From contig NC_047075.1 in the NCBI RefSeq assembly GCF_902459465.1, positions 11,339,119-11,403,118 of the forward strand: a stretch of DNA of 64,000 bases, written 5' to 3'. Position numbers and translations under genes: made by a program. Under the pieces are notes generated by a model, which was not told where the DNA came from, searched no databases, and was given only the letters and a program-made list of their open reading frames with translations. Shown piece by piece: positions 22,866 to 33,784 of this stretch. Origin of the DNA: Asterias rubens. Lineage: Eukaryota; Echinodermata; Asteroidea; Forcipulatida; Asteriidae. Numbering within the stretch: the first letter of the stretch is position 1; every line of letters begins with the position of its first letter.

Positions 22866-23038
22866 TGTAATGTTTAAGCCTGGATGATGATCGATGAACC
22901 TAAGTATCAATGCAGTGACAGACACCAGTACTTTGGTTGCATGACATGATAGAACTGTTTGTTTATTTACTTGACCTCTGACCTTAACATAAAGTATGGA
23001 GCGCCTGTAATAAAGTAAATTGATGCATGAACACTACA
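22866..23038 (-). repeat. 5' LTR of the retrotransposon remnant
   Basis: The plus strand reads TGTAATGTTTAAGCC...AACACTACA, with TG/CA-type ends. It is adjacent to the target duplication GGACC on the outside and a TTGGCGACGAGG primer-binding-site-like sequence on the inside. Confidence 0.75.
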
Positions 23039-23639
23039 GGACCTATGCTGGTAAATATGGTCACCTATTATTCTCAATGGGAAGTGTGTGTTGGATGGTG
23101 CTCTACATGATACAATTTTTGTGAAGAAGATGACCACACAACAACAGTATAGTTAACAGTGCTCTAAGGAAGTTAAAGGTTGACTGCAGTGTTTTTTATT
23201 CATTTAAACGATTAAACATGACTTTTTAAACCTGAACAATGTTTTTCTATTTTTTATTAAATGCGCAAGTATTTTAAAAATGGTTTTCAAGAGATTAGGG
23301 GAACCCGCCCCGCCCCTAAAAGGGAGCCTTTATTTGCATAAACGTGACGTCATGTCGGTAACCCGAGCGGCCGGGTCCCATGGCTGTGTGCCTATAGAGA
23401 CGTGTGCACTGTGTGGCCAGACTCTTTTTTGCCGACGATATGTTTGAATTCCCGACGTGACATTGATGGTAGGGGGCGGTAACAATCCACAAAAAGGGGG
23501 CATGACTTATTCACTAATTACGCAAGTCAGATATGTCGGGAATAAACAAAACACATTTTCTTGATGTTCAATACATATATCTGAAATAAATGATAGCAAA
23601 ATTAACTGTTTTATTTTAATTGACTGCAGCATCCCTTTA

Positions 23640-23875
23640 AATGAGGCATCAACAAGTGAGGGGGGGCAACACCTAAAAAGGTACCAGCTGGAGAGGTAAC
23701 CATGAGGATGCAACAACAGCCGGGGCAACAACAACAGGGGGCAACAACAGGGAGGCAACAACAGGGAGGCAACAACAGGCGGGCAACAACAGGTGGCAAC
23801 AACTAGGGAGGCACAGGCTGGGAGGTAACAACGGGAGGCACCAGAGGAGGAACCATCGGGGGGGGGGGGGGGGGG
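23640..23875. repeat. GGCAACAACAGGG minisatellite and poly-G
   Basis: About ten variants of GGGAGGCAACAACAG end in an 18-base G run. The minus strand yields a Pro/Cys/Leu-rich frame that is an artefact. Confidence 0.85.
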
Positions 23876-24774
23876 TAGGCTTTTGTTTGAGCCACGTTTA
23901 CGAGGTTGAAAGTACAAAGACACGACCGTACTCACGACTACGCTATACTGTTATCGCTGTACAATGTACTGCACAAACAATGTATACGTTGTTCGTGTAT
24001 ACACTGCGTGCAGTTTTTGTTGCCGAATCGTGCCGCGCAGAATTCGTTGGTTTGTCAAGAACACAAAATTAAAATACTCAGCGTCGGCCGTATTTTTAGG
24101 GTAGGTCGGGTTTCTCCAACATACAAGTTTGGTTTATGCCTAAGTATGATCTCATAATACGAAGTTATTTCCATAGATTAAATTTACCACAGTTAAAAGC
24201 CCTTTGTCGTTTAACAATACTTTAGTTCTTGTTCTTTGGGGCTGAAATACCAACATTTCAGTCGGAACTTGGGATTCACTGTCCAAACTCACGTTTATTC
24301 GAGTTTCTGAGGGGTCGAACAGTCCGGCGTTGCATTACATTGGACTTGTGTGAGAATAGTTCAAAGGAAGCCAAAAATATAAAAAATATACGAATTAAAA
24401 GTCAGTATCTTAACTATTGATTATTTTAGTCATTCAGAATAATCAATAAGAATTTAACAAATTGGCTATGCTTATTGGCTACATGTTGAGGTTATGAAAC
24501 TAACAATTCACAACTATTGTTGGCTTGGAATAGTTAAAAGTTAAATTAGTTAACAACAATTATATACAACACAAAAACAACCAATATCACCGATTCATAA
24601 CATCTAATTTTTATATCACAGGTACTATTGACAATCATTGAATTACAACACATCAAAACTTGAAAGTATTTTGTGTTTGAAGTCGGGACTTTTTTATTTC
24701 CACTGTGTAGTAATAATAAATAAATATTTCGTTATAAAAACCAAATATTTCAAATAATTTAGTTATGAATACAT

Positions 24775-25305
24775 GAGGAACCAAAACATCATTTTCAAGT
24801 GAAAACATTTCAAACAATCACTAATCTAAAGCAATTGAAACAATAATAATATAATATCAAGTAACTCAGTGCTGTTTCCTGAGAAACAAGCACATCATTT
24901 TCGCATCGCCTACTCTTTTTAGAGTACAAACATTTCTAACCATTATCAATCTACAGCAATCGAAAAACTATTTAGAGATTAATTTTATTTTGTTACCTAA
25001 GAAACCAGCTCATCATTTTCGCACTGCCTAATCTTTTTAAGGTACAAACATTTCAAACCATTATTAATCTAAAGCTAATAAGTTAATATTATTGATGTTT
25101 TTCAGAAAAAAAAAACAGCTCATAATTTTCGTTTTGCCTAACTTAATAAAATCCAAACATTTAAAAAAAACTCCATTAACCATCAGATTTGAAGTAAAAA
25201 TTAGAGACAGATTGTTTTAGTTACCTAAGAAACTAGCACATCATTCCCGTCTTGCTAAATTCCAAACATTTCAAACAATTATTAATCCAGAGCAGTTGAA
25301 ACAAT
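24775..25305. repeat. Degenerate about 115-bp tandem repeat, five units
   Basis: Each unit carries ACATCATTTTCGC-like, TACAAACATTTCAAACCATT-like and AATCTAAAGCAATTGAAAC-like words in the same order. Units begin near 24775, 24890, 25000, 25110 and 25225. A/T-rich, no coding potential. Confidence 0.7.
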
Positions 25306-25849
25306 TAAGGTCAGAGGTCACATCGTATATCATCAACAACTAAGCAAGGCATTTTCCAAGCTTTCACAAAACCACTACAACAGCAATTATTACTACTATT
25401 GTTACTGTTAAGTATTGACTTTTCACATTTAGTTACAAAAACAATTAGTGTTAAAGTATACTATTTTGTTTTCGTCACAGGAAACACAACAATGAAATTT
25501 AAAAATTATTTTTGTATAATATAAAATATCACTTTTCACGTTAATAGTTTTGGTAAGGCCACATTGTACAGGAAATCTAACGTACTGTTAGGTAGTGTGC
25601 GCCTGCTCAGAACTACGTAAACAATGGCAATTTACCTGGTAAGTCTGCTGCCACCTTGCGCCTCAAAGTCTCCCATTGTTTGCAATATTGACATTGTGGA
25701 AACATATCAGGTACACTTCAACTGAAATGCCACTGTATATTTTGTCAACACTACGACTTAATTTATTTAAATCTGTGTAACATCTTAATCTTCTTAACAA
25801 ACTTATTTGAGGTTCAAGTTCTTTACAAAGAGTAGGAAATTACTTGCCC

Positions 25850-25916
25850 TAGTTTCATGCTGCATTTCTTGAGGGAATTCCCATCCCCCTTTCAGCTTTT
25901 CCATTGTATTCCTTGA
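25850..25916 (-). pseudogene. C-terminal relic of a FReD gene
   Basis: The minus strand reads as the last about 22 codons of the FReD family: GIQWKS, then TGA where the paralogues have TGG, then an SLKKCSMKL equivalent. Only this tail of the fibrinogen domain is detectable. It is a remnant of a fourth family member, 0.7 kb beyond the 3' end of the intact gene. Confidence 0.75.
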
Positions 25917-26091
25917 TCAGGGTTTAACTGTGATTTATGCAATAATGACCTTTCGGAATATTCACTTAAAATGAAACATCGCTGTCTCGTTAACAAAGTA
26001 TTTACCAATTAATGTATTTTCATTTGTGTCAAAATGGTAATTATGCCATTGTTGGTTCATGTCAGTCTAATACTGTTAGTTTGTGTATGTT

Positions 26092-26401
26092 TCAAAGGGT
26101 CTATGTAACTATTGTAGGACAAAAAACACAATGTCCACAGATTTACACTAAACTTACACAGTTTGAAGACAATGAAAGTAGAAAGCTACCCTGAAAATAT
26201 TACGTGCTAAAGGTGCTGTAGTTTTGGGGAAATGAGTAAAACAATGTCATGAACATAATTTTTGTCTCATGAGACGAAAATTATTTTAATCTCTACAAAC
26301 GTATTTTCATGACATTGTTTTACTCATTTCTCAATAACTACAGCACCTCAGTAAGTAATATTTGAAGGGAAGCTTTCCAAAAAAGTACCCAAATCCTTTA
26401 A
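26092..26401. mobile_element. Palindromic TTAA MITE (family 4)
   Basis: The right end AAGTACCCAAATCCTTTAA matches the left end of the copy at 38970. The centre is a long hairpin: AACAATGTCATGA...TCATGACATTGTT with CTCATGAGACGAAAATT at the tip. Confidence 0.7.
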
Positions 26402-26544
26402 CTAGGGCTACAAACATCTAACGAGTACATGACATTGACAATTGCAGTGCAAACAAACGATAATGTATAATGACCGATTGCAAACTAACTTTACTGTCAT
26501 CCTTTAAGTTCATTATATATATTTTGTTCCTCTTTAAATAGTCA

Positions 26545-26550
26545 TTTATT
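26545..26550 (-). terminator. Poly(A) signal AATAAA for the intact FReD gene
   Basis: AATAAA on the minus strand lies 32-37 nt past the stop of the FReD gene at 26582-27565. No closer signal is seen. Confidence 0.5.
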
Positions 26551-26581
26551 CGGGGTTTAATTGTTGGTAAATATTGGGAAA

Positions 26582-27565
26582 TCACTGTACATGCCGTAGT
26601 TTCATGTTGCATTTCTTGAGGGAGTATCTATCTCCCTTCCAGCTTTTCCATTGTATTCCATAATATCTCGGGACAAAACCATCAAGGTAGTATTTAGCAT
26701 TGAGATGAGCCTCGAAGCAGGTTCTAAACCACCAGGCACCTTCCCTTACCTCTGCACAATTGGCCTTATTAATATCGTTGTCCTGGTCCTTTGTTGTGAA
26801 GGATCGTCCATTATGATATGTCATTGAATCACCAGCTGTACTCCGATTATCGTAAGAACCAGCATGGAGAGTGTACGTGTCACCTGTAACAGCAAACTCA
26901 CCGTATAAAGCCCAAGCAATGCTGGACTGCCAATCTTCCATATCTACTCTGAGCTCCCATTGACCTGACCCAGTAAGGTCACGCAGGATATCATTACCCA
27001 ACCAGAACTCATGTTGTAGATCACCAAACCCAGTTTGGTATTCAGTCCAGTTACGGTAAAAGTCAACAGAGCCATCTTGTCTTCGCTGGAACACGATCCA
27101 GCCTCCTCCATCTGTCTCCATATCACAGTAGACCTGTAACCCAGAATTCAGACTTATAGGAAAGATTGTGTATGTGCCATTCTCACGGTACCCAGCTTGA
27201 TACATCTCCATACAACTGCTATAACTTTCACGGCTGGGTGCTGAAAACGAAGTGTTGTTCACATTGTCATCATAGTACAAACTTCCTTGCAACTCAACAA
27301 AGTCATTTTGGCTGTTAACTCTGCTGGCATTATTCAAAACACACACCTGTGTAATGACGTGGTAGTTGAACGACATGCACTGTGAATCCATGGAGCAGTC
27401 TCGACCGCATATGATAGGAGAAGATACTGCCTTCCTCTGAAACGTGTTGTTCAGTAAGGCTCTATTTTCAGCCAAGTAGAACATTTCGATGAACCGTTCT
27501 TGGTTTGCACACTGGCAGGTTTGTACAACCAAAGAAAAAATCAAGGTCAGAATAATGACCTCCAT
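26582..27565 (-). CDS. Secreted PAN/apple + fibrinogen C-terminal domain protein (FReD), intact
   Basis: An uninterrupted 327-residue protein. The start chosen is the second in-frame Met (27565) because the paralogue at 35033 begins at the same point. Residues 1-20 are a signal peptide (hydrophobic, ending QTCQCA). Residues about 25-95 look like a PAN/apple module, with Cys 53, 57, 63 and 75 and CMSFNY...CVLNN. Residues about 115-325 are a fibrinogen-related domain: YCDMETDGGGW, FYRNWTEYQTGFG, EFWLGND, calcium-loop DQDND at 260-264, CAEVREGAWWFRTC, GIQWKSWKG and SLKKCNMKLR. FReD proteins such as ficolins and tachylectins are secreted lectins that bind acetylated sugars; a recognition role here is inference. 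No intron interrupts the coding region. It faces away from the two plus-strand paralogues. Confidence 0.93.
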   Translation of the reverse strand: MEVIILTLIFSLVVQTCQCANQERFIEMFYLAENRALLNNTFQRKAVSSPIICGRDCSMDSQCMSFNYHVITQVCVLNNASRVNSQNDFVELQGSLYYDDNVNNTSFSAPSRESYSSCMEMYQAGYRENGTYTIFPISLNSGLQVYCDMETDGGGWIVFQRRQDGSVDFYRNWTEYQTGFGDLQHEFWLGNDILRDLTGSGQWELRVDMEDWQSSIAWALYGEFAVTGDTYTLHAGSYDNRSTAGDSMTYHNGRSFTTKDQDNDINKANCAEVREGAWWFRTCFEAHLNAKYYLDGFVPRYYGIQWKSWKGDRYSLKKCNMKLRHVQ

Positions 27566-27946
27566 AATGATCGTTTGTAGTTGATGTATCAATTATTCAG
27601 TAGTAAATCCCACTGGTTGTAAGTCTTTGACACAATTTAACCAATCAAATGAACTCCAACGCAGACAATTGTAAAGGCAGTACACTCCACTCAATGCGTC
27701 ACCGCGTCTGCTCGGCCAAACTGATGTTTAGGCCCGAAGATAAACGACGCTTTAGATCGATGTGCTCTTTTTGGCCAAGATCACCGCTGCAACCAACTGT
27801 CTGACCAAAAGTGCTGTAATTTGTAGGCAGTCACGTTTGCAGAGTTAGGGCTATCGATTGGAGCTATACTTAGGGGGAGTGAGTATTCGTCATTAAAATT
27901 ACCAGACCTTCAGGTTGCTCGTGCGGACCACACAGTAAATACTTAA

Positions 27947-28472
27947 CAGTGTAATACTTTACACGTAGGCATTGCATGTGAGTTAAGCGCTCGTTCTTGG
28001 TAGAGGGCCGTCGGTGAAATTTAAATCATCATTTCCTAATTACTTGAGCTCGGTATGGAAAGGGCGCGACGATTGGTGCGGACCTTCAGTCTTCTTAACT
28101 TATATTACACCAAAGAATCGATGAAACAATTACTTCACTCCCAAGGCGTCTCTATTGATCAAAATCTCATTAAGTCTCACTCAGGGAAAAAATAGTAACC
28201 ATGGAAATACAGTGTAATACTTTACGCGTAGGCATTGCATGTGAGTTAAGCGCTCGTTATTGGTAGAGGGCCGTCGGTGAAATTTAAATCGTCATTTCCT
28301 AATTACTTGAGCTCGGTATGGAAAGGGCGCGACGATTGGTGCGGACCTTCAGTCTTCTTAACTTATATTACACCAAAGAATCGATGAAACAATTACTTCA
28401 CTCCCAAGGCGTCTCTATTGATCAAAATCTCATTAAGTCTCACTCAGGGAAAAAATAGTAACCATGGAAATT
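27947..28472. repeat. 263-bp tandem duplication upstream of FReD gene
   Basis: 27947-28209 and 28210-28472 differ at only a few positions (for example TTACACG against TTACGCG). They lie 0.4-0.9 kb upstream of the intact FReD start. No coding region. Confidence 0.9.
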
Positions 28473-28614
28473 AAATTGCTTTGGTCCATGCCTACTATTG
28501 CTTCCAACAACCAGTCAGCCTCGTTTAGGTGTACAGTAAGTTAAGCTACACGGTTGGATCGTCTGAACACAGTTACGACACATTACACACTACCACATGT
28601 ACGGCGTTCAGTAT

Positions 28615-28755
28615 ACAATTGTTGCATGCTGTGACGGGGTCCATGGCGCTTTGTACACTCGAGGGGGAAAATGGCACCCGAGGCGAAGACGGGTGCCATT
28701 TTCCCCCTCGAGTGTACAAAGCGCCATGGACCCCGTCACAGCATGCAACAATTGT
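28615..28755. repeat. Perfect 65-bp-arm hairpin
   Basis: Arms 28615-28679 and 28691-28755 are exact reverse complements around an 11-base loop (GAGGCGAAGAC). The stem is G/C-rich in the centre (CTCGAGGGGGAAAATGGCAC). No such structure exists elsewhere in the window. Confidence 0.9.
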
Positions 28756-30144
28756 TTTGTTATACCTTTGTATAATTGTTATTCCTCTTCTCGAAGTTCT
28801 GTTGTCATATTCAAATATTGTTACGACCGACTATTCATTGTTTTATAAGCAGACGAACAAGAAACAATTCCCTCCGAACCCGCGGTTGTTTCGTACACAG
28901 CGCTGGAAATCGACCAACGCCGGGAACGGTCAAGGTGATGTACACCGCTGTGCGTTTTTTTTTCCCCTAGGACGAACGTGGGCAATTTACATAAATGGGC
29001 GTAGTTAACTATACATTTTTCCATGCACATGCGTACTTCGACGTAATAATAGTTGTGGAAAATTAATACACTCACGCATACTAAACATGTACACATACAC
29101 ACGCACACACGTACACATGTTACATGTACACTGACACGTATATTTAGTACCATGTACCATGTAAAACTGCGTATTTGTACAACTATACCTTTTGTCCATA
29201 AAATACGTCGCGCTTGCTTTCATTGCCAAGTCTCGATTGCCCGATAAAATATGTTTGGATATGGTTGGGAGGGGGAGGGAGGGCAATTATGAAAATAGAC
29301 TGACGGTCATAATGAACGGTTGTGAACCCTAATGTTTTTTATGAAATTTAATAGTACACTGCATTACAAACATCACTTATGCATCTGGAGCACACACAAT
29401 TATGCAACAAAAATAATGTTGTTTTTTCCAGAGGTTTCTTATATTTTGCATGTTGGGATACATCAAGTGAAAATACTGGTCTTCGACAATAATTACCAAA
29501 TCAAGTGAAAATACCGGTTTGACAATAATTACCAAATGTGCCCAGTTTAAAAATAGACCATGGATGGTATATCTCCATGGTGAGACCATGGAGGAAGAAT
29601 TGGAGGTAGACTGGTTCATCACAACCTGTACACCATTGTGTGAAGCGATAGTAGAAGAAAGGCAGGTTGTGTGGTCCCCATTTATTTACCACAACTATTT
29701 TCATTCCACATACCACCACCAGTGGCCCAAGGTCCCTTGCGGTCATCACTAAAGTTCGTGCATGCGCGAGAATGTTTTTCTGGCAAAAACACGCCCGTTT
29801 ATGTTTATTGCCCACGTTCGTCCTATGAAAAAAAATACGCCACCGGCGTACATCACTTTTCATGTTACCCGACCCCCGAGCCACGTAACATGCGTTTTTT
29901 TTTGCGCGTCACATGATTGGTTCTCGACCAATCAAACTTCACAGTTCGTTACCGATGTATAACAATTATTGTTGATACTGTTCGTTACTTATGCGAAAAC
30001 AAATCTGTCTGGTCTTATTTTGCACGCACACACGTTCGCCGCAAAGATTATGTTTAAGGCATACACTAGAAAAGTTTTTTGCTTATATGCTAGTTTCTGT
30101 GACAGTCTTTACACAATCTCATACACAAGCGTTACATGAAAATC
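28756..30144. other. Intergenic, no gene supported
   Basis: Open frames on both strands overlap one another, with no domain or splice support. A CCATGG-rich snapback (GACCATGGA...TCTCCATGGT) lies at 29557-29592. Confidence 0.4.
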
Positions 30145-30500
30145 TTAAAGCAGTGGACACTACAGGTAATTACTCGAAATAATTGTTAGCATAAAACATT
30201 ACTTGATAACGAGTGACGAGGAGCCGTTGATGGTATAAAACATTGTAAGAAACGGCTCCCTTTGAAATAACGCAGTTTTCGAGAAAAAAAAACGTAAATT
30301 TTCACTAAATTATTTGAATTTTGAGACCTCAGAATTAGATGTTGATGTCCCGAAATCAAGCATCTGAAAGCACAAAACTTCGTGTGACAAGAGTGTTTTT
30401 TTTCCCATTCTAATCTCGCAACTTCGACGACCAAATGAGTTCAAATTTCCACAGATTTGTTATTATGTGTATGTTGAGATAAACCAAGTGTTAAAACAAC
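30145..30500 (+). mobile_element. TTAA-type MITE (family 1), right end lost
   Basis: Starts TTAAAGCAGTGGACACTA and contains GAAACGGCTCCC and ACTTCGTGTGACAAG. The terminal TGTCCACTG end is not found. Confidence 0.75.
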
Positions 30501-30539
30501 GCGTTTGAAAGCACGAACGATCGAAACTAGGATTTAAAG

Positions 30540-31200
30540 CAATCTCAAAACATCGGTAAACCGAGTGTCAAAAGGTCCACACTTCGTGCTTCACAACGTA
30601 TACATCAAATAACAAACCTGTGAACATTTAGGCTCAATCGGTCATCGGAGTCGAGAGAAAACAACGGGAAAACCCACCCTTGTTCCGCACGTTTCGCCGT
30701 GTCATGACATGTGTTCAAAGGCAGTGGACACTATTGGTAATTACTCAAAATAATTATTAGCATAAAACCTCACTTGGTAACGAGTAATAGGGAGAGGTTG
30801 ATAGTATAAAACATTGTGAGAAACGCCCCCTCTGAAGTGCCATAGTTTTCGAGAAAGAAGTAATTTTCCACGAATTTGATTTCGAGACCTCAAGTTTAGA
30901 ATTTGAGGTCTCGAAATCAAGCATCAGAACGCACACAACTTCGTGTGACATGGGTGTTTTTTTTTTCTTCATTATTATCTCGCAACTTCGATGACCGATT
31001 GAGCTCAAATTTTTACAGGTTTGTTATTTTATGCATATGATGATATACAACAAGTGAGAATACTGGTCTTTGACAATTACCAATAGTGTCCACTGTCTTT
31101 AAAATAAATCCGTTATTCTCGATTTCGAGAATTGATAATTGTTTTATCTCAAAAAGTAAAGCATTACAAAAATTATATATGAATGTTGATGACGGCAATC
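30540..31200. mobile_element. Family 3 MITE interrupted by family 1 MITE
   Basis: 30540-30713 (GGGAAAACCCACCCTTGTT, CGCACGTTTCGCCGTG, GACATGTGTT) continues after the insertion at 31099 (AAAATAAATCCGTTATTCTC). It reproduces the uninterrupted order seen at about 45660-45790. Confidence 0.75.
30714..31102 (+). mobile_element. TTAA-type MITE (family 1), nested copy
   Basis: CAAAGGCAGTGGACACTATT at the left and the inverted AATAGTGTCCACTGTCTTTAA at the right. It is inserted at a TTAA of the family 3 element, which fixes the target preference. Confidence 0.85.
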
Positions 31201-31814
31201 ATATCATGGATAATGATGATGAGACTGAGTCATAAATTGATTCTCAAGACCGTGCTTAATCTGCTGCTTGGCAAAAACAACCTGGGCACGTTAATCTATG
31301 TAAGACTGTAATTGGATTTTCAGAAAGGTCCTCAATTACCGAAACGGTACCTGTAAAGTATCAAGTTGTTAAATATTGATCGTGTGGTCCACGCGGGCAT
31401 CTCAATGTGAACACGCTGGCTAGTCATGGTAATGGACTACAAAAACAAAGAGGTTTTTGTACGAACATTACTATAGGCACAATTACCTTCTTAATGGTTA
31501 TTGCATTCCTGACTTAATTATCATGGGCGAGAAAAGTATAGTGAACCAAACCCGCCAATGATAATTGTGTCGTTTATCTTAAAGCTTATTACTAACGCTG
31601 TTTTGGTACAAGCTATTAGCTGTGATCTCATTGACGTCAACAGGCAGTGGGTATATGCATAAATTGGTCTGCGACCAAAGATCTAGTCATTGTATCAGTA
31701 ACTGTTCGTCAAAGACACACTCTCAGTGCTTGGACACAATCGCTACCGACAAAACTAGTTAAATCAGTGTGGTTTAGTTTCTCTAAACGGTTTAAGATTT
31801 GTTGTCATCAACAA

Positions 31815-32702
31815 ATGTTTATCAAGAAAAAATTCATAAAAATCTGCTGCATTGTACTAGTGGTACAAACATGTCTGAGTGCAAAACAGCAAAGATTCCT
31901 CGGAACGTTTTACTTGGCTGAAAACCGAGCCTTACTCAATCATGTGATTCAGTGGAGGAAATGTTCTTCACCCGTGATCTGTGGGCGAGACTGCTCTATG
32001 AACCCAAACTGTGGTTCATTCAACTATCACATCACAAAGCGTATTTGTGTGTTGAATAATGCCAGCAGAGCTCACAGCCCTGATGACTTTGTCAAGATGC
32101 AAGGAAGTGTATACTATGATGATAATGTAAACAGCTCTACGTTTGCAACGCCCTGCTATAAAAGTTACAGCAGTTGTCTGATGCTGTATCAGGCTGGTTA
32201 TCGTGACAACAGCATATACACAATCTACCCGACAAGTCTGTCTGATGGGTTACAGGTTTACTGCGACATGGAGACAGATGGAGGTGGCTGGATGGTGTTC
32301 CAGAGGAGACAAGATGGCTCTGTCGACTTCTATCGTACATGGGTTGAATACCAATCTGGGTTTGGTGATCTGCGTAATGAGTTCTGGTTGGGGAATGACA
32401 TCCTGCGTGACCTTACTGGGTCAGGTCAATGGGAGCTCAGAGTAGATATGGAAGATTGGCAGTCCAACACAGCTTGGGCTTCTTATGGTGAGTTTGCTGT
32501 TACAGGTGACAAATACACCCTCCATGTTGGTTCATACGATAATCGGAGTACAGCTGGTGATTCAATGACAAATCACAACGGACGACCCTTCACTACAAAG
32601 GACCTGGACAACGATGCCAAGGACAATACAAATTGTGCAGAGATAAGGAAAGGTGCCTGGTGGTTTACACATTGTTTCAGGGCTCATCTCAATGGTCATT
32701 AA
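31815..32702 (+). pseudogene. PAN/apple + fibrinogen-domain (FReD) gene with premature stop
   Basis: The ATG at 31815 precedes a signal peptide (MFIKKKFIKICC..., ending TCLSA). The frame upstream has no ATG at a comparable place. The PAN/apple part has CGRDCSMNPNC and FNYH...CVLNN, followed by a fibrinogen domain (YCDMETDGGGWMVFQR, CAEIRKGAWWFTHCF). Translation stops after NGH at TAA (32700-32702). The paralogue has a Tyr codon there, so one base change explains it. The same frame stays open for 35 further codons to TGA at 32810, carrying the missing WKSWKG and CSMKLRQV tail. The last about 35 residues of the domain are lost. Either a recent pseudogene, an allele, or a truncated secreted product. 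Confidence 0.85.
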
Positions 32703-32810
32703 TACCAGGATGGAGATTTTCAAAAACTACAAGGAGTACAATGGAAAAGCTGGAAGGGAGACGAATTCTCTCTCAAGACATGCAGCATGAAACTACGGCA
32801 AGTTGATTGA
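32703..32810 (+). pseudogene. Untranslated in-frame tail of the truncated FReD gene
   Basis: Directly after the premature TAA the frame encodes the conserved C-terminus (QWKSWKGDE, LKTCSMKLRQV) and ends TGATTGATT at 32810. Its preservation argues the stop is recent. Confidence 0.8.
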
Positions 32811-33060
32811 TTTGTAACACTTTACTAACACTTTTACCAACAATTATAACCGCGAACAAAAACATTTGTTTCCGTTGGAAGTAAGACTTCAACCAACATT
32901 TAAAAGAAACTTGTATTTTGTCAAACGAAACAAAATCGCGTACCAACCAATTTGTAAAAATGGTATCATCGTATACTTCACAATTTCATTATTATGAACA
33001 ATCAAGCTAAATCAACCAGCATGAGCTGTTAAAGTTGTTGTCATATTATTTGACTTTATT

Positions 33061-33066
33061 AATAAA
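33061..33066 (+). terminator. Candidate poly(A) signal AATAAA
   Basis: AATAAA about 250 nt downstream of the original FReD stop at 32810. Confidence 0.3.
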
Positions 33067-33479
33067 ATATGACAAACTAAAAACAAAATGAAACATGTGA
33101 GAAAAGTTAGTAAAAGCAAAGGGGCTAAATTTGCTGAATGGGTTAGAAAACTAAGGTCAAAAGTAGGTGAAATAAAACCATTTAAATAATTATCACAGAG
33201 TGGCTGATTTGATAAATATCGTGCACAACATCAAACACGAGGAAGTTTAACTGCAACAAGAGAACCGCACGGGGAATATTTTTGTTTAAATTATAATATG
33301 AAGTGTGGCGTCAATAATGAGCGGATTTATCAATTATTCGATACAGTGACTCGTTGGTTAAACGCGGTTAAGCATTGCCTTGTTGGACGAATATAGACGA
33401 ATCATTAAATTATAACTCTTGCAAAACAGAATAACATGTGCTCCGTGACGTACATGCATAACCCAAGATGTTTGAATAA

Positions 33480-33640
33480 GGGAATCAATGTGTGGTGAAG
33501 AGGTTTTAACTAGTGGTTTAATCCCAACTAGGCCTGGTTCTTGATAATTTTACCGAGACGAAGTCGAGGTAAATTATCAAGAACCAGGCCTCGGCGGGTT
33601 TAAACCACTAGTTGAAAACAGATTCAACACACTTTGATGT
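33480..33640. mobile_element. Foldback MITE (ACTAGTGGTTTAA family)
   Basis: AACTAGTGGTTTAA...GGTTCTTGATAATTT pairs with AAATTATCAAGAACC...TTAAACCACTAGTT around an ACCGAGACGAAGTCGAGGT tip. A second, partly decayed copy is at 50674-50790. Confidence 0.8.
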
Positions 33641-33667
33641 CCATGCATACAATAATACCTTTTCGGT

Positions 33668-33692
33668 AAAAAAAAAAAAAAAAAAAAAAAAA
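33668..33692. repeat. Poly-A run
   Basis: About 25 consecutive A. Confidence 0.95.
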
Positions 33693-33784
33693 ACACTTTG
33701 GGTAAAAAGTAAAATAAATGCAAAAATTATATGTGTTCAATGATTTCTTTCAACATAACACCCCTGTTGTTCCTAAAGAAAAAT

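Larger units (their letters stand above)
20995..23038 (-). mobile_element. Ty3/gypsy-type LTR retrotransposon remnant
   Basis: Both ends abut the 5-bp repeat GGACC (20990-20994 and 23039-23043), a target-site duplication. The 5' LTR is at 22866-23038 (173 bp). Next to it a TTGGCGACGAGGATGGGA-like primer-binding site begins near 22865. The outer about 32 bp of the other LTR is at 20995-21026. Internally, gag (about 22780 to 22150) is joined directly to the integrase core (about 22145 to 21800). Protease, reverse transcriptase and RNase H are deleted. The 3' part is replaced by a tRNA-like tandem array. Confidence 0.85.

Noticed and set aside
28529-29008. 159-codon frame across the perfect hairpin
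   Set aside because: No domain, no splice or paralogue support, and half of it is the two complementary arms of the hairpin.
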